Shown here: positions 37,866 to 50,072 of the stretch, piece after piece
Numbering within the stretch: position 1 is the first letter of the stretch
How the letters are laid out: the number at the start of each line of letters is the position of its first letter
Position numbers and translations under genes: made by a program
The notes under the pieces: generated by a model
Database searches by the model: none
What the model saw: the letters and a program-made list of their open reading frames with translations, nothing else
What the model was told of the DNA's origin: nothing
From: Erythroxylum novogranatense
Lineage: Eukaryota > Streptophyta > Magnoliopsida > Malpighiales > Erythroxylaceae
Reading direction: 5' to 3'
Assembly (NCBI GenBank): GCA_029891385.1
Contig: CM057230.1
Span: forward strand, 21,022,847 to 21,086,846
DNA length: 64,000 nt

Positions 37866-38048
37866 TTGCATCTATGAAGCAAATGGTATGACCGATACCG
37901 CCGATAGATCTAAGGTGGTTTGGGTAAACCCAAGGTCATTTTAGTAATGTCGGATATCTATGATGCAATTGGTATGACCGATACCTACCGATTGACCTAA
38001 GGTGGCTTGTTGGGTAAACCAAGGTCATTTTAGTAATGTCGGATATCG
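37866..38048. repeat. Tandem duplication of about 95 bp in the leader
   Basis: Two copies share GGTATGACCGATACC, CTAAGGTGG, GGGTAAACC and a CAAGGTCATTTTAGTAATGT block (37933-37952 and repeated near 38019-38038). They differ by small indels. Confidence 0.8.
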
Positions 38049-38049
38049 A

Positions 38050-39328
38050 CCCACTAGACATTTTGTCATAATGTTTCTTGGATTCGCATCGAGGGTTATT
38101 GATTCTTTGAAACTAGTGGGAGCCATATGTATGTCATTCAAGTCCTTATGATCATGCATGTAATTCTACTCTAACATTCTTTCTCTCTTTTCCTATAGGT
38201 TATTGAAAATGACTTCCAGTGTGAACTTGCAAGCCGCTATGTAATCGCAACAAATTAATCGGACCTAACTTTCTAGATTGGTGAGAAATCGAGAATTGTT
38301 CTCGTGTCGAGGAACTGGATATGTCCTAGATGTTCCACTTCCCGATCCACTGCTTGCGATGCTTCGATGAGGATCGAAAGCATATCGTAAGCATCTTAAA
38401 GAGCGGTGACATGGCTACTCGCATTATGCTTGCCTCGATGTCACCAGAGTGCGAGCGTATGACGAGTCTATGGATGCTAATACCATAGTGTTTCATCTTA
38501 GAGAACTGTTTGATGAGCAAGCTCGGCGAAGGTTCGAGACCTCGAGGCTACTCTTCACTACTAAGATGACTCGTGTTCATCAGTAGTGCAAGATGCACCA
38601 AGATGAATGGGTATATTGAGAGGTTGGTTGTCTTAGGTTTTGTTATGAATTATGAATTAAGTGTTGACTTAATTCTAGTTGGATTGTCGATAGTTATTCA
38701 CGGTTTGTGTTAAACTATCGGATGAACCAAATATCTACGACAATCCTTGAGTTGATCAATCTGCCAAGACAATGAGAGCAAGCTATCAAGAAGGATAGCA
38801 AGCAAGTGCTTATGGTGGCATCCTCTTCTTCTGGTTCAAAGAAAAAGAAGTCAAGAATAAAAGGTCTAAGAAACCGAAAGGAAGTCTAGCAAGAAGAAAA
38901 CCAAAGAGACGCACCAAAGGAACTTGCTTCCATCAGGCAAGATCGCCATTGGGCCAGGAACGTAAAGTCTATCCTGAAGAGTCGAAGAAGGCATCGATGC
39001 CTCGACTTCTTCGGTATGTTTGTCATTGAGGTTAATACTGCTTTACGACCATAACATATGGGTATTAGATACCGTTGTGGCTCACACATACTTAAATGAT
39101 ATGCAGGGCTTGAGGGACGAGATGCTTCGTGAAGGGAGAGATAGACTGCGTGTAGGAAATGGAGCAAGAGTTGTTGCATTAGCCGTAGCACTTACTTTTG
39201 TCACTCCCCATCGGGCTTGTAATTAAATCGGATGAATGTTATTTTGTACCTGTATTAATAAAGAACATATTGTCTGCTTCTTGTTTAAATAGAATGGTTC
39301 CATGTGACTTTTAGTAACATATTAATAA
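38050..39328 (+). pseudogene. Copia gag/protease, copy 1 of a tandem duplication
   Basis: Translation would start at ATG 38209 (MTSSVNLQA). Recognisable but frameshifted parts include a Lys-rich patch (SSGSKKKKSRIKG) at about 38820, a damaged zinc knuckle (about 38925), and the protease region IWVLDTVVAH at about 39055 (consensus WVLDTGCGSH). A downstream stretch around 39200-39290 (SGLVIKSDECYFVPVLIKN) is the usual segment before the integrase. The unit starts CCCACTAGACA at 38050 and recurs at 39329. Frameshifts prevent a continuous protein. Confidence 0.8.
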
Positions 39329-40560
39329 CCCACTAGACATTTTGTCATAATGTTTCTTGGATTCGCATCGAGGGTTATGGATTCTTTGAAACTAGTGGAG
39401 CCATATGCATGTCATTCAAGTCCTTATGATCACGCATGTAATTCTACTCTAACATTCTTTCTCTCTTTTCCTATAGGTTATTGAAAATGACTTCCAAAGA
39501 TGAACTTGCGCCGCTTATGTAATCGCAACAAATTAACTGGACCTAACTTTCTAGATTGGTGAGAATTTGAGAATTGTTCTCAGTGTCGAGGAACTGGATA
39601 TGTCCTAGATGTTCCACTTCCCGATCCACTCGTCATTGATGCTTCGATGAGGATCGAAAGCATATCGTAAGCATCTTAAAGACAATGACATGGCTACCGC
39701 ATTATGCTTGCCTCGATGTCACCAGAGTCGAAGTAGGCGTGAGTCTATGGATGCTAATACCATAGTGTTTCATCTTAGAGAACTGTTTGATGAGCAAGCC
39801 TCGATTACGAAGGTTCGAGACCTCGAGGCTACTCTTCACTACTAAGATGACTCTGTGTTCATCTCAGAGTGTAGTATGCAATCAAGATGAATGGGTATAT
39901 TGAGAGGTTGGTCGCCTTAGGTTTTGTTATGGATTATGAATTAAGTGTTGACTTAATTCTAGTGGATTGTCCGATAGTTATTCACGGTTGTGTTAAACTA
40001 TCTGGATGAACCAAATATCACGATAATCCACGAGTTGATCAATCTGCCAAGACAACAGAAAGCAAGCTATCAAGAAGGATAGCAAGCAAGTGTTTATGGT
40101 GGCATCCTCTTCTTCCGGTTCAAAGAAAAGAAGTCAAGAAGAAAAGGTCTAAGAAACCGAAAGGAAGTCTAGCCAAGAAGAAAACTAAAGAGACTCGCAC
40201 TAAAGGAACTTGCTTCCATTGTGGCAAGACCGGCCACCCAAGCTGAATCAGAAAGTCTATCCGAAGAGTCAAGCGAAGAAGGCATCGATGCCTCGACTTC
40301 TTCGTATGTTTGCTATCGAGGTTAATACTGCTTCTAACCATAACATATGGGTATTAGATACGGTTGTGACTCACACATACGAAATGATATGCAGGGCTTT
40401 AGGGATGAGATGACTTTCATGAAGGAGAGATAGACCTGCGTGTAGAAATGGAGCAAGAGTCATTGTATTAGCCAGTAGCACTTACTTTTGTCACTCCCCA
40501 CCGGGCTTGTAATTAAATTGGATGAATGTTATTTTGTACCAGTATTAATAAAGAACATAT
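39329..40560 (+). pseudogene. Copia gag/protease, copy 2 of the duplication
   Basis: This is a near-identical repeat of 38050-39328, offset by 1279 bp, with its own ATG at 39487. Here the zinc knuckle is clearer (KGTCFHCGKTGH, about 40200-40236), as is NHNIWVLDT (about 40340). It differs from copy 1 by many one- or two-base indels. It is broken at 40560 by the LTR-like insertion, after which the same frame context resumes at about 44365. Confidence 0.8.
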
Positions 40561-43500
40561 TGTGGTAATATCCCATCTCCGATGGGAAGGGTATTTAGTA
40601 AATTGGGACGGTCAGAGTATTAAAGTATATTTCGCATGCATACAATTATATAGCCTCTATGATAGATGGTTACATTGCACTTGCATACGGTAAACATGAT
40701 TCATGACATTTTCCGCTTAGTTTCAAATTGCGATCTTTTGTGAAATTTATGTGGAAGTTGTATTGGGAAAATTATTTGGAGTGCGCCATCATGTGTTTTA
40801 CATTTTAGGGATTTATGGAAATTTTCCAAATTTTTCGGTTCTTGCCCTGACCGAAAATTCCAACCGATCGGTGAGTAAACTTTTGTGTACTGAAAGGGAT
40901 TGCCTAATGGCATGAGATTAGTGAATAAATAATTGTGGAATTATGTTAGTGCCATGATTAGAGATTAAGTGGATTAGTGCTTAATTAATGGGATTAACTC
41001 ATTTTGTCCTTACCATTCATTAAAAGCCATGTGGCTTCTTGATTTTTGTCTTATATGATGCTTCATCACCAAATTTCATCATCACTAATGACTTTCCTTG
41101 GCTATTTCATAGACCAAAATCATTAGACAAGCTTATTTTCCTCTTCTCTCATCCAACCTTTACTTCTTCTTCTTTGATGTCTTTCTTTTCTCCTTGAATT
41201 TCTATCTTCTCATCCTCACAAGAAGGGTTGTCTTGGTTCTGGTTTGTTTTTATTTGTACATACCTAAGACCAAGCTTGCTCTTTGAGAAGATGATATGTG
41301 CATGTGTAGTGATAAGAGTCGTGAGCGGTGATCGAAGTTTCAAGTTGAAGGAATTGAAAAGCCTTGGAAATTGAATAGCTTGAACTTGTTTAAGGTAAGT
41401 GTTAATATTTGTTCTTATGCTTTTGGTAGTTAGAAGCATATATGAGAAGCACTTATGTATTTATTTGATCATTATAAGGGTAGGTTTGAATGGGTTTAAT
41501 GTATGCTTGTGTGAAGGAAGTGGTTAGGTAGTTAAAGAATGAGAAGGTGATGTTATTAATGATGTTTATGATGCAAAATAATATGGAAATTGTGTAGGTT
41601 TGTGCTGCCAAAGTTTGGTTAGTTATATAAGTCAATGTTGTGATTAGTTTGGGGTTGAATTAGAGGTATAAATGGTGCTTAGTGATGTGTTATTGGTGTT
41701 AGAAGTGATGAGAGTTAAGTTATAGATGAAAGCTGGAAAATGGTTATTTGACCTATTGCAATGTTTTGATCATAACTTATTGTATAGGTGAGAAATGAGG
41801 TGAGGTTTGTGGCCACTTAAACTTTAGGGTGTTGGCTTCAACTTTGTGTGAAATAGGTGATGTTAAATTGTAATGTTAGAAGGGTGGATCTTTGCATGGA
41901 AAGTTTCTGGTTGTAGGGTCTGTGAACAGTACCCGCATATATGACCTGATTATTTTGCTGATTTTTCTAAATTAATTGAGATGGAATTTGGGAAAGTGGT
42001 CTTCATGAAAGTTGTGCCATATTGAGTTAGCTTTCCATTGCCACTAATCTTGCTATTTTTCGAGTTGTATATTGGGAGATATGACCTGATTACTAGTGAC
42101 TGTTTATATGCAGTGACTGAAACCTAGTTGGATTGGCATATTTAGTACACATTCGGGTGTGGAAGAATTTTAGTAATTTTTGTGAACTGAACTGATTTTA
42201 GGGGTCTACTGAAGAGTTTTAGATAACACATTGATATTGAAATTGGTGTATGGCATGTAATTTTTGGAAATCAGATGTGGGAGATATGGATTTGCAAAAG
42301 CTGAACCTACATTGTGGTTTTAAGTGTTGATTAGGTCAGAAACTTGCATAACGGATTTGAAATTGTTAGAGGTTGAATTGGAATGTGGGTTCTTCATGAA
42401 ACTTGAAGTTTGAGATTGTATCTTTTCAGGGATATAAGGTAGTGATTTTTTTGACTTGTGTACAGGGAGTTAAGTTTGATAGAAATTTACTGCTCAGATT
42501 GAGTGATTTCAGGGACAGCATCATTGATTGAATTATTTGACCAAGTTAACAATGGAATTGGATTTTTAGTTGTTCATGAAAGTTAGAGATAACATTGTGA
42601 CCTTGATGAGCATATTTATTGTGCAATTTTTGACTAAACAGAATGAGAGTTATTAAATTTGAAATGTACTGTTCTGTTTTAATGGGATTTGAGTAGGCTG
42701 TAGCTTTGAAGGGATATTTGACACCCTTAGGGGTGAAATTGATTTTTATGGTCTTCTTGAGAATTGTAGAGCTTTTCATAAGTTTTCCAACAAGGTATAG
42801 TTTGCATTTTTCAGAAATGTGTAGGAAGAGTTATGGTGTTGGAAGTTTGGTTGGAAATCGAAAATAAAGGGGAAATAAGGTTTATATATAATAATATAAA
42901 TTGTTGAGTTTTGGTTTACGTCAGTGAATAACTTTTCCGTCCGACGTCCGATTGACCTGATTCTTGAGGCATCGGATTCATTGAATATTTAATTTCATTT
43001 TCTGAGAGATTCGGGATTTTAGACGGAATTTGACGTAGCCGAACTGAACGATGAATCACTATTTTATTTAATTGGGGACCTATAGAGGTCCGATTACTTT
43101 CATCATCGCCAATAGGTTTCTAAATTTTGATGAATTTTATAATGGAAAAAAAAGGGATTAGGGTCGGAATTCATGAACATGCATATCTCATCAACATGAG
43201 CACAAATTTCATATTTAGTGACTCGTATTTTTTCCGATTCATATAGAGGCCCAATTGGGCGTCGATTGACCGACGTCACGAGACTTCCAGTGTTAGCTCG
43301 GAGTAATAGGTGAGTAACCTAGTTGGTTTCTCAAATTTCGGTTGTTTACATGCTCAACGTGAATTACGTGCAAAGGTGAATTGTGTATGATTTCGGCATG
43401 TATAAAAGTGGATGATTGTATTGTATGATTTTACTTTATCAATGATACAGATATAGATATACTCGGGCTTTATAGCCATATCGTGGATATAATTGCTACA

Positions 43501-44360
43501 CTGGGCTTTATAGCCAAACACCGTATTTATCGACCATCGCGTCGCATAATTGCATGATCGGATAATGGACGTGCCCCAGTCGCTATTATTATCGATAAGA
43601 GCTTGAGCTCTCTGCATCAGATCGATCGCCTCGAGCCCGAGGGGAGAAATCACACGCCGTCCCCCACCGAACACCGACCGAGCACTTAGGGCACAATCTT
43701 GAATAACCGAAAGAGTCACATATGCATTGCATTCGCATAAATGACTGTTCTATGACATGTACTGCTTTTGTAATGGCATGAATTACTGTGAATGGTTTTC
43801 GTTATTGGACATTGTTATTACCGCTATCGGTAATTGATTATTATCGATCGCATCAGACGCCACGGGCGTAATGCATGATTTGAGTGAACCATCGATGATG
43901 GTTTCTCACCAGTTCGCAAAACTCACCCAAAATTTGCATCTATTTTTCGAGTCTGAAGAATACCCGGTGAGACACGGGAGTATATCTCTGAGGCGAGTAA
44001 AGGTTGTGAGGTCGGGATCGAGTTCGGTATGCTGCATTAGTGTCTTAGTAAATTGTGTTCATGAATCATTGTATATCAAGGCTTTGTATTATTATCTGAG
44101 CCCATTGTGGTTTTAATGTTTTACTTGCATTGATGATTGTAAATTATTACCGGATGACCGTAATAAGCGAAACCGGTTTATATTGAACACAAGTTTTATT
44201 TACTTCATGTTTGTCGCGCTAACGTTGAATTAATGGCTCCAAAAGAAAAAAAAATGTATACTGAGATTTAAATCGACTGATGTAGTACGCCACTCTCGCG
44301 GGGCACGGACTCGGATATCACCAACGATATCGGGTTCGGGTCTTACGAAGTGGGTGTTAT
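40561..44360 (+). mobile_element. 3.8-kb solo-LTR-like element (gypsy-type), same family as 27302-32066
   Basis: It begins TGTGGTAATATCCC and ends near GTGGGTGTTAT. It interrupts gag copy 2 between GAACATAT and CTTTGTTTAAATAG, which are contiguous in copy 1. The flanks share ATAT, a degenerate target duplication. It shares GTGAGTAACC, GGTTTCTCA and the GATGATGGTTTCTCACC block (43893-43909) with the minus-strand element at 27302-32066. No coding region was found; the weak frames are antisense shadows. Confidence 0.75.
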
Positions 44361-44364
44361 ATAT

Positions 44365-47156
44365 CGCTCTTTGTTTAAATAGAGTTGGTTTCCATGTGAC
44401 TTTTAGTTACAATGGTTGTTCTATTAGTTTGAATGGAATGCTTTATGTTATTGGTACATTATGCAATGGAATTTACATATTAGATATGTCATCCAATTAT
44501 GAATGTCAATGACACGAAAAGACATAAACTAGATAATTTAAAATCAACTTACTTATGGCATTGTCGCCATGGCCACATAAATGAGAGCGATAAATGAGCT
44601 CCATAAGAGTGGAAGTTTAGGTCATTTGATTATGAATCATATGACACATGTGAATCTTGTTTATTAGGCAAGATGACTAAATTACCCTTTAAGGAAAGGG
44701 TGAACGAGCGACTGGAGTATTAGACCTAATACATTCGGATGTATATGGTCCGATGTCCATCCATGCCGAAGTGGTTGTCTTTACTTCATTACCTTTATCG
44801 ATGATTATTCTCGATACGGGTACCAGATTCGATGAGATACAAATCAAGCATTTGAAAAGTTCAAACAATTCGTAAATGAAGTAGAAAACCAACTTAGGAA
44901 AAGTATCAAAACATTACGATCGGATCGTGGTGGGGAATACTTAGACCAAGAGTTTTGGATTATCTCGGAGATAATGGATTTTATCTCAATAGACTCCTCC
45001 TTACACACCACAAAGATAATGGTGTGGTAGAAAGGAGAAATCGAACCTCATTAGACATGGTACGATCTATGATGGGCTTTTAAAGTTACCAAAATCCTTT
45101 TGGGGTATGCACTTGAGATGCCTGTTTATTTGTTAAACATGTAGTTCCATCAAAGACGCTTGATGTTACTCCATATGAGATGTGGACTAACAAAAGACCC
45201 TATCTTACTCATTTGAAAGTTTGGGGTTGTCCCGCTTATGTAAGCGGACGTAGTCGATAAACTTGATGCAAAGTCTCGACAATTGTTTGTTCGTAGGATA
45301 TCCTAAAAAGAAACAATGGGATATCAATTCTACTTACCGAGGAACAAAGGTGTTTGTTTCAAGCACGCTGTCTTTTTAGAAAGAGTTTCTTTTACAAGAA
45401 GATAGTGGGAGCAAAATTGAGCTTGAAGAAGTTCAGATGCTCGAACGATCATGAGATCAATCGCTCAACCTCAAACCGTGACTTATACTGATGAAGTAAT
45501 ATTCAACCTTCTACAACACACGAAGTTCAGAGGTCACGTAGATACGCCTGCTGTTCGAGAGATATGGATTTCTCGTGAATGAACAAGATGACGACACTCA
45601 TAGAAGATAATGAGCCTACCACCTATGAAGAGGTTACCAAGAGTTCAAAGTCCGAGAAATGGCTTCATGCCATGAAGGCTGAAATGGATTCCATGTATGA
45701 AAACCAAGTATGGACTTTGGTCAAGCACCAAGGAATAAAACCCATAGGGTGCAAATGAGTTTTCAAAAAGAAAACCGACATGGATGGTAATGTAATTACC
45801 TATAAAGTAAGGCTTGTGGCTAAAGGCTTCGTCAAAGACAAGGAGTTGACTACGACGAGACCTTCAAACCAAGAGCAATGCTTAAATCCATTAGAATACT
45901 CTAGTCATTGCCACTCATTATGATTATGAGATATGGCAAATGGATGTGAAGACGACTTTCTAAATAGAATTCTAGCGAGGATGTATATGACACAACTGAG
46001 GCTTCACCTTCTATGATGGCGAAATGGTATGCAAGCTTCGTAAATCCATCTATGGATTGAAACAAGCATTCAGAGTTGGAATATCCGCTTGATGAGGTAA
46101 TCAAAGAGTTTGGTTTCTCTGAAATCCGGATGAACACCGTGTGTATAAGAAGGTTAATGGACTGCAATCGCATTCCTTGTGCTGTATGTAGATGACATAT
46201 TATTGCTAGGAAACGATGTCTCTTTGCTACAATCACCAAGATTTGGTTGTCCAAACAATTTGCCTTGAAAGACCACTGGAAGCAACTTATATCCTTGGGA
46301 TAAGAATCTATAGAGATAGATAAAAGGTTGCTTGGTCTTTCACAATCAACGACATAGACAAGAGATGCTAAAAGGTTTAGTATGGAGCAATCCAAGAGAG
46401 GGTACCTTCCCGTGACTCATGGGATAACACTCAAAATCTATGTGTCCTAAGACACAAGATGAGAGGATGCGCATGAGTATGATCCCGTATGCATCTGCGG
46501 TAGGATCTATCATGACGCTTATGTTATGTACGAGACCCGATGTATCATATGCTCTAAGTTGTTACGAGCAGATACCAATCGGATCCTCGTGAGGGTCATC
46601 ATGGTGGTATCAAGAATATCCTTAAGTACTCACGAAGAACTAAGGATGTTTTCTTGATATATGGAGATGGAGATCTCAAAGTGAGCGGTATATCAGATGC
46701 TAGTTTTCAATCTGATAAGGATGATTCCAAATCCCAATCAAAGTTACGATTCACAATGAATGGCGGGCGATTAGTTGGAAGAGTTCCAAACAAGAGACGA
46801 CCGTCGATTCAACGACCGAGGCAGTAGTACAATTGTCGCCTGTAGCGAAAGGAAGCAGTTTGGATCGAAGTTTATTATTGAACTTGGTGTGGTTCCTAGC
46901 GTTGATGGGCCCATACGGTTGTATTGTAACAACAATGGGCCTATTAGCAGCGAAGAACCAAGGTCTCATCAACGATCCAAACACGTACTCGCAGAGATCA
47001 TCTCGATCAGGAGATCATAGGGCGAGGTGATGTCCAGATCGAGAATTCCCACCGAAGCGAGAATATTGCGATCCGTTGACAAAGCCATTATCACAAAAGA
47101 GTTTTGATTCTCATGTATCGCTTATGGTATTAGATATCAAGGCGATTGGCTTTAGG
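44365..47156 (+). pseudogene. Copia pol (integrase, reverse transcriptase, RNase H), frameshifted
   Basis: Order along the sequence: a pre-integrase part (GFHVTFSYNGCSISLNGML-like, about 44390-44460), an integrase core with FIDDYSRYG (about 44800) and LRSDRGGEYLDQEF (about 44915), an integrase C-terminal region (TPYEMWTNKRPYLTHLKVWG), RT start (KPIGCK then VFKKKTD, about 45740), the RT catalytic LYVDDILLLGNDV (about 46180-46218), and RNase H (SKQETTVDSTTEA, about 46790). Numerous frameshifts and stops separate these pieces. A polypurine-like AAGTGGGATA precedes the 3' LTR at about 47158. Confidence 0.88.
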
Positions 47157-47169
47157 TCAAGTGGGATAT

Positions 47170-47912
47170 TGTTAGAGTAGTGTCCTGAAGGCAATCGTCT
47201 TTAGCGCATTTTGTACAAAGTTGTGTACATACTTTATGAATAAAGAAAGAAAGACATATTTCATTAACTTGTTGTTCATTATTTATGAACTGATATTGAT
47301 CTATAAACAAATTAATGAAGTCCATGATATATGACATAGCATGAAGGAAATTGTGATGTGATCATACTATCGAGATTCCTATCATGTGCAATTATGTCAA
47401 TTATCTAAATTATCCTAGTCATAGGATTCTTGAGGCCGGACATCGGTGTCCGGAGACTAGTACATCTCAAGCTCCTTGATTTGATCAGCGGTGGATCTCG
47501 GTCGTAAATATGAGATATTTAGGGTTGAGATGTGGATGCTTACTAGAGGTAGTAAGTACATTGGATGACCCGCTATGAGATCATCATATGGATGTCCTAT
47601 TATAATGTCATTGATAATCTCATCATAGCAATGGTGCAAGTATCCTTAGACTTGAGGTGCTCAAGGATATCTTGATAATCGATTCGCGTGCTTTGACTCC
47701 ATTCCTTGTTGCCTTCTTAGAGGTTGCTCATAGGGTGGTGATTGGATGCAACTTGAGGTATTGAAGGTAATTGAGTAGCCAATAGAGGATTCACCACTTA
47801 CGTGATAGCGAAGATGATACCCATGACTATTGTCGGGTCATTACTTGAAGTCTCGTCGGAGCATATATGTCATGAAGAATGTCTTCATTGACATATAAAG
47901 TAATGAGTCCCA
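47170..47912 (+). repeat. 3' LTR of the Copia element, left part
   Basis: It begins TGTTAGAGTAG like the 5' LTR and follows it closely until GAGTCC(CA) at 47912, where the array inserts. CCCA occurs on both sides of the insertion (47909-47912 and 57941-57944), the visible part of its target duplication. Confidence 0.93.
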
Positions 47913-48071
47913 TGTAACACCCAAATACCCCCAGGAGGATACATGGATGCCACCAAGACAAAACAAACAAAATGTCATGAATGCATGAATGCATGCCAAA
48001 ATGTCAAAGAGAAATAACATAAATCGGACTAAATTTGCTTAATATACTAACCCCCAATTTGGGCGCATATA
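47913..48071 (-). repeat. LTR a, only 159 bp left
   Basis: It keeps the first ~60 bp and last ~95 bp of the 2.0-kb LTR. About 1.84 kb between AAACAAACAAAAT and CATGAATGCATG is deleted. The outer end is intact, the inner end reads GCGCATATA instead of GCGTTACA. Confidence 0.85.
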
Positions 48072-48226
48072 ATTCTTCCTCCTTAAGGAATTTCGTCCTC
48101 GAAATTCAGATCCGATATGAAGAATCATGATCTTCGAGGTAACGGCTAGTTAAAAAATAACGGCTAGTAACGGTAAAAATAACGGCTCGATAATCCAAAA
48201 ACGGCTAGGAACAGATCAAAATGTTC

Positions 48227-48234
48227 TATAAATA
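48227..48234 (+). promoter_or_regulatory. TATA box antisense to the element, internal region 1
   Basis: TATAAATA followed by AGAGACC and a pyrimidine-rich leader stands 88 bp before an ATG. Upstream lie repeated AACGGCTAG words (48140-48210). The arrangement looks like a plant Pol II core promoter reading plus, opposite to the retrotransposon. It is duplicated at 52235-52242. Confidence 0.5.
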
Positions 48235-48321
48235 GAGACCATTCCTTCCTCATTACTTCATCCCTACACATTCTTTCTTTCTTACCTCAAAATTTCTTCT
48301 AGATTTAAACCAACTTTCAAA

Positions 48322-48486
48322 ATGTTATCCGCTATCGCATGCTTTTGTGTCATTCTTATCATTATGTATCTTTATCTCGTTCTTAGTGTTAATTTCGAGC
48401 TACATGAAGCTCACATTTTTTGTCTTCTTAGCATTTCCTACGATCCTTCGTTGTTTATTAGCATAAATTTTGAGCAAGGCATGTAA
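48322..48486 (+). CDS. Small 54-codon ORF downstream of the antisense TATA box
   Basis: The frame starts MLSAIACFCVILIIMYLYLV, a strongly hydrophobic segment like a signal peptide or single membrane helix, and ends FEQGM then TAA. It lies 88 bp after a TATA box in a Pol II-like setting. The second copy at 52329 keeps the first 19 codons but then shifts frame and stops after 21 codons. I know no homologue. It could be a captured host gene fragment, an antisense ORF like those reported in some plant retrotransposons, or chance. Confidence 0.3.
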   Translation: MLSAIACFCVILIIMYLYLVLSVNFELHEAHIFCLLSISYDPSLFISINFEQGM

Positions 48487-50055
48487 TTTTTTTTCATAAG
48501 GAAAATAAATGTTTTACTTTCACTTTCTAATCAATAACGCCAATATCAAATCCTATTCTACCTCGCACTAAATGCATCTAATACCACCAAATATCATAGC
48601 AAAGCACGATAGCCACAAAACCAATGTTTACATAATCATACACGCCATCACCAAAAGGTTCAATTCATATCTTGCGATCATTAATCTCATCTTCACGATT
48701 CCCTCTTGTAAAATCACGCAACAATGTGATCAAAGAAACCTAATATCGATATCATCTTATGATCGATCATATAACTCGTCACCTTATTCCACCAATTTCG
48801 ACATACACCACATGCATCTCCTCCAACACATTACATTCACATCGCCATAAAGGTAATACAATTAACTCACGTGTCTTCTATACAAAGATCAGATACACAC
48901 AAACGTACTCAGATAGTACTCATTCAAACAATTCATAGACCTTCAGCTCTTTTATTCATTGACTCAGATCGTATTCAATTCTTTCAATACCGCAAACTAT
49001 CCGACATGTGTCACTACACCTACAAAGGTTCCACGCTTTCAAAACTACGGCAAGAAGTTTCAAATCGGTATCAACTAATCACCTCACACGACATCGCTTA
49101 TCTCTATGCATACAAATTTTTTCCTCTTCATTCCTGCAAAACATGAATGATTTCACCCAAGTTCACTTATCAACATTTGTTATCAATTGATCTTCGACAA
49201 GACTTCTTTTATTCGCTCCTTATTTCTATCTCATCTTTCGATTGTCATTTATTTCGCCTTCCATAAGTATACATTCACGCAAGTCGTAATAAAATTCTGA
49301 ATCTCTCCCACTTAGAAACCGAATCATTCCAATCTTTGCCACAAATTTGTCAATATCTCAAAATGCACCAAAATTGATCACACTTTCACACTAGTATTCT
49401 TATTTGAACTTTGCCATTTTTTTCTTTTCCAAAATCAAAAAGATAACTACAGTATTTTATCCAGCCCAAAATCTGCAATGATCAAACGCACTTCTATAAT
49501 GCTCACATAATAACCAAATCATCGGACCTCCCGTCCGGAATCCAACATCAAGAACAACGCAATGTTATACTGAACACGCCAATAAATCATCATAATCGAA
49601 TCTGAATACCCAATGCATTCACCAATACAAATGCATTACCTCATTATTTGCTTATTTGACATCTTAGCTTCCTAAGCTAAACATACATATCGAAAATCAA
49701 ACTCGTACTTCTGGAACATACTGACATAGAATTCATTACCGCACCTAACTCCGCCTAACCATAATAAGCATGTGTACATACACGCTCAATGCCTATTCAA
49801 CTTCCCATGTCTGAATCACATCAATTCAGACACTTACGATATGTAACCATCATGACATTCTAATATCGAACCCATTCTTATAATCTTATCCAGAATCACA
49901 AATTCTCAACTACCTCATCAACAGTCTTATGAATCTTTTCATACGGACATTCTAGAACCAAAACATGGGACAAACCGCATTAGGCCAGACACAACTCTTC
50001 TATTCAAGTACAAGCAATAGTTAAGCGCTGGTTAAACCAGAATCGCCTAAACCAT

Positions 50056-50067
50056 GCTCTGATACCA
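50056..50067 (-). promoter_or_regulatory. Primer-binding site of the array element (minus strand)
   Basis: GCTCTGATACCA on plus is TGGTATCAGAGC on minus, complementary to initiator tRNA-Met. It lies five bases from the end of LTR b. The copy before LTR c (about 54072-54083) reads GCTACGATACCA, with two changes. Confidence 0.9.
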
Positions 50068-50072
50068 AAAGA

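Larger units (their letters stand above)
36128..38208 (+). other. Long untranslated leader of the Copia element
   Basis: About 2.1 kb with no long frame. It carries the palindromic array at 37215-37440 and a tandem duplication at 37866-38048. It ends with a pyrimidine tract and TATAG acceptor (AG 38197-38198) eleven bases before the gag ATG at 38209. Together with the LTR donor at 35886/35887 this could define a 5' leader intron. Confidence 0.6.

Noticed and set aside
43354..43719. A 121-codon minus-strand frame
   Set aside because: It is antisense within the long LTR-like element, and the region is shared with the other long LTR without frame conservation.
45901..46395. A 164-codon minus-strand frame opposite the Copia reverse transcriptase
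   Set aside because: It is a shadow of the plus-strand RT region, which carries the YVDD catalytic motif.
48572..49190. Plus-strand frames of 60-92 codons in the array body (also 52520-52726)
   Set aside because: They are antisense to the element, not conserved between the two bodies and lack recognisable domains.
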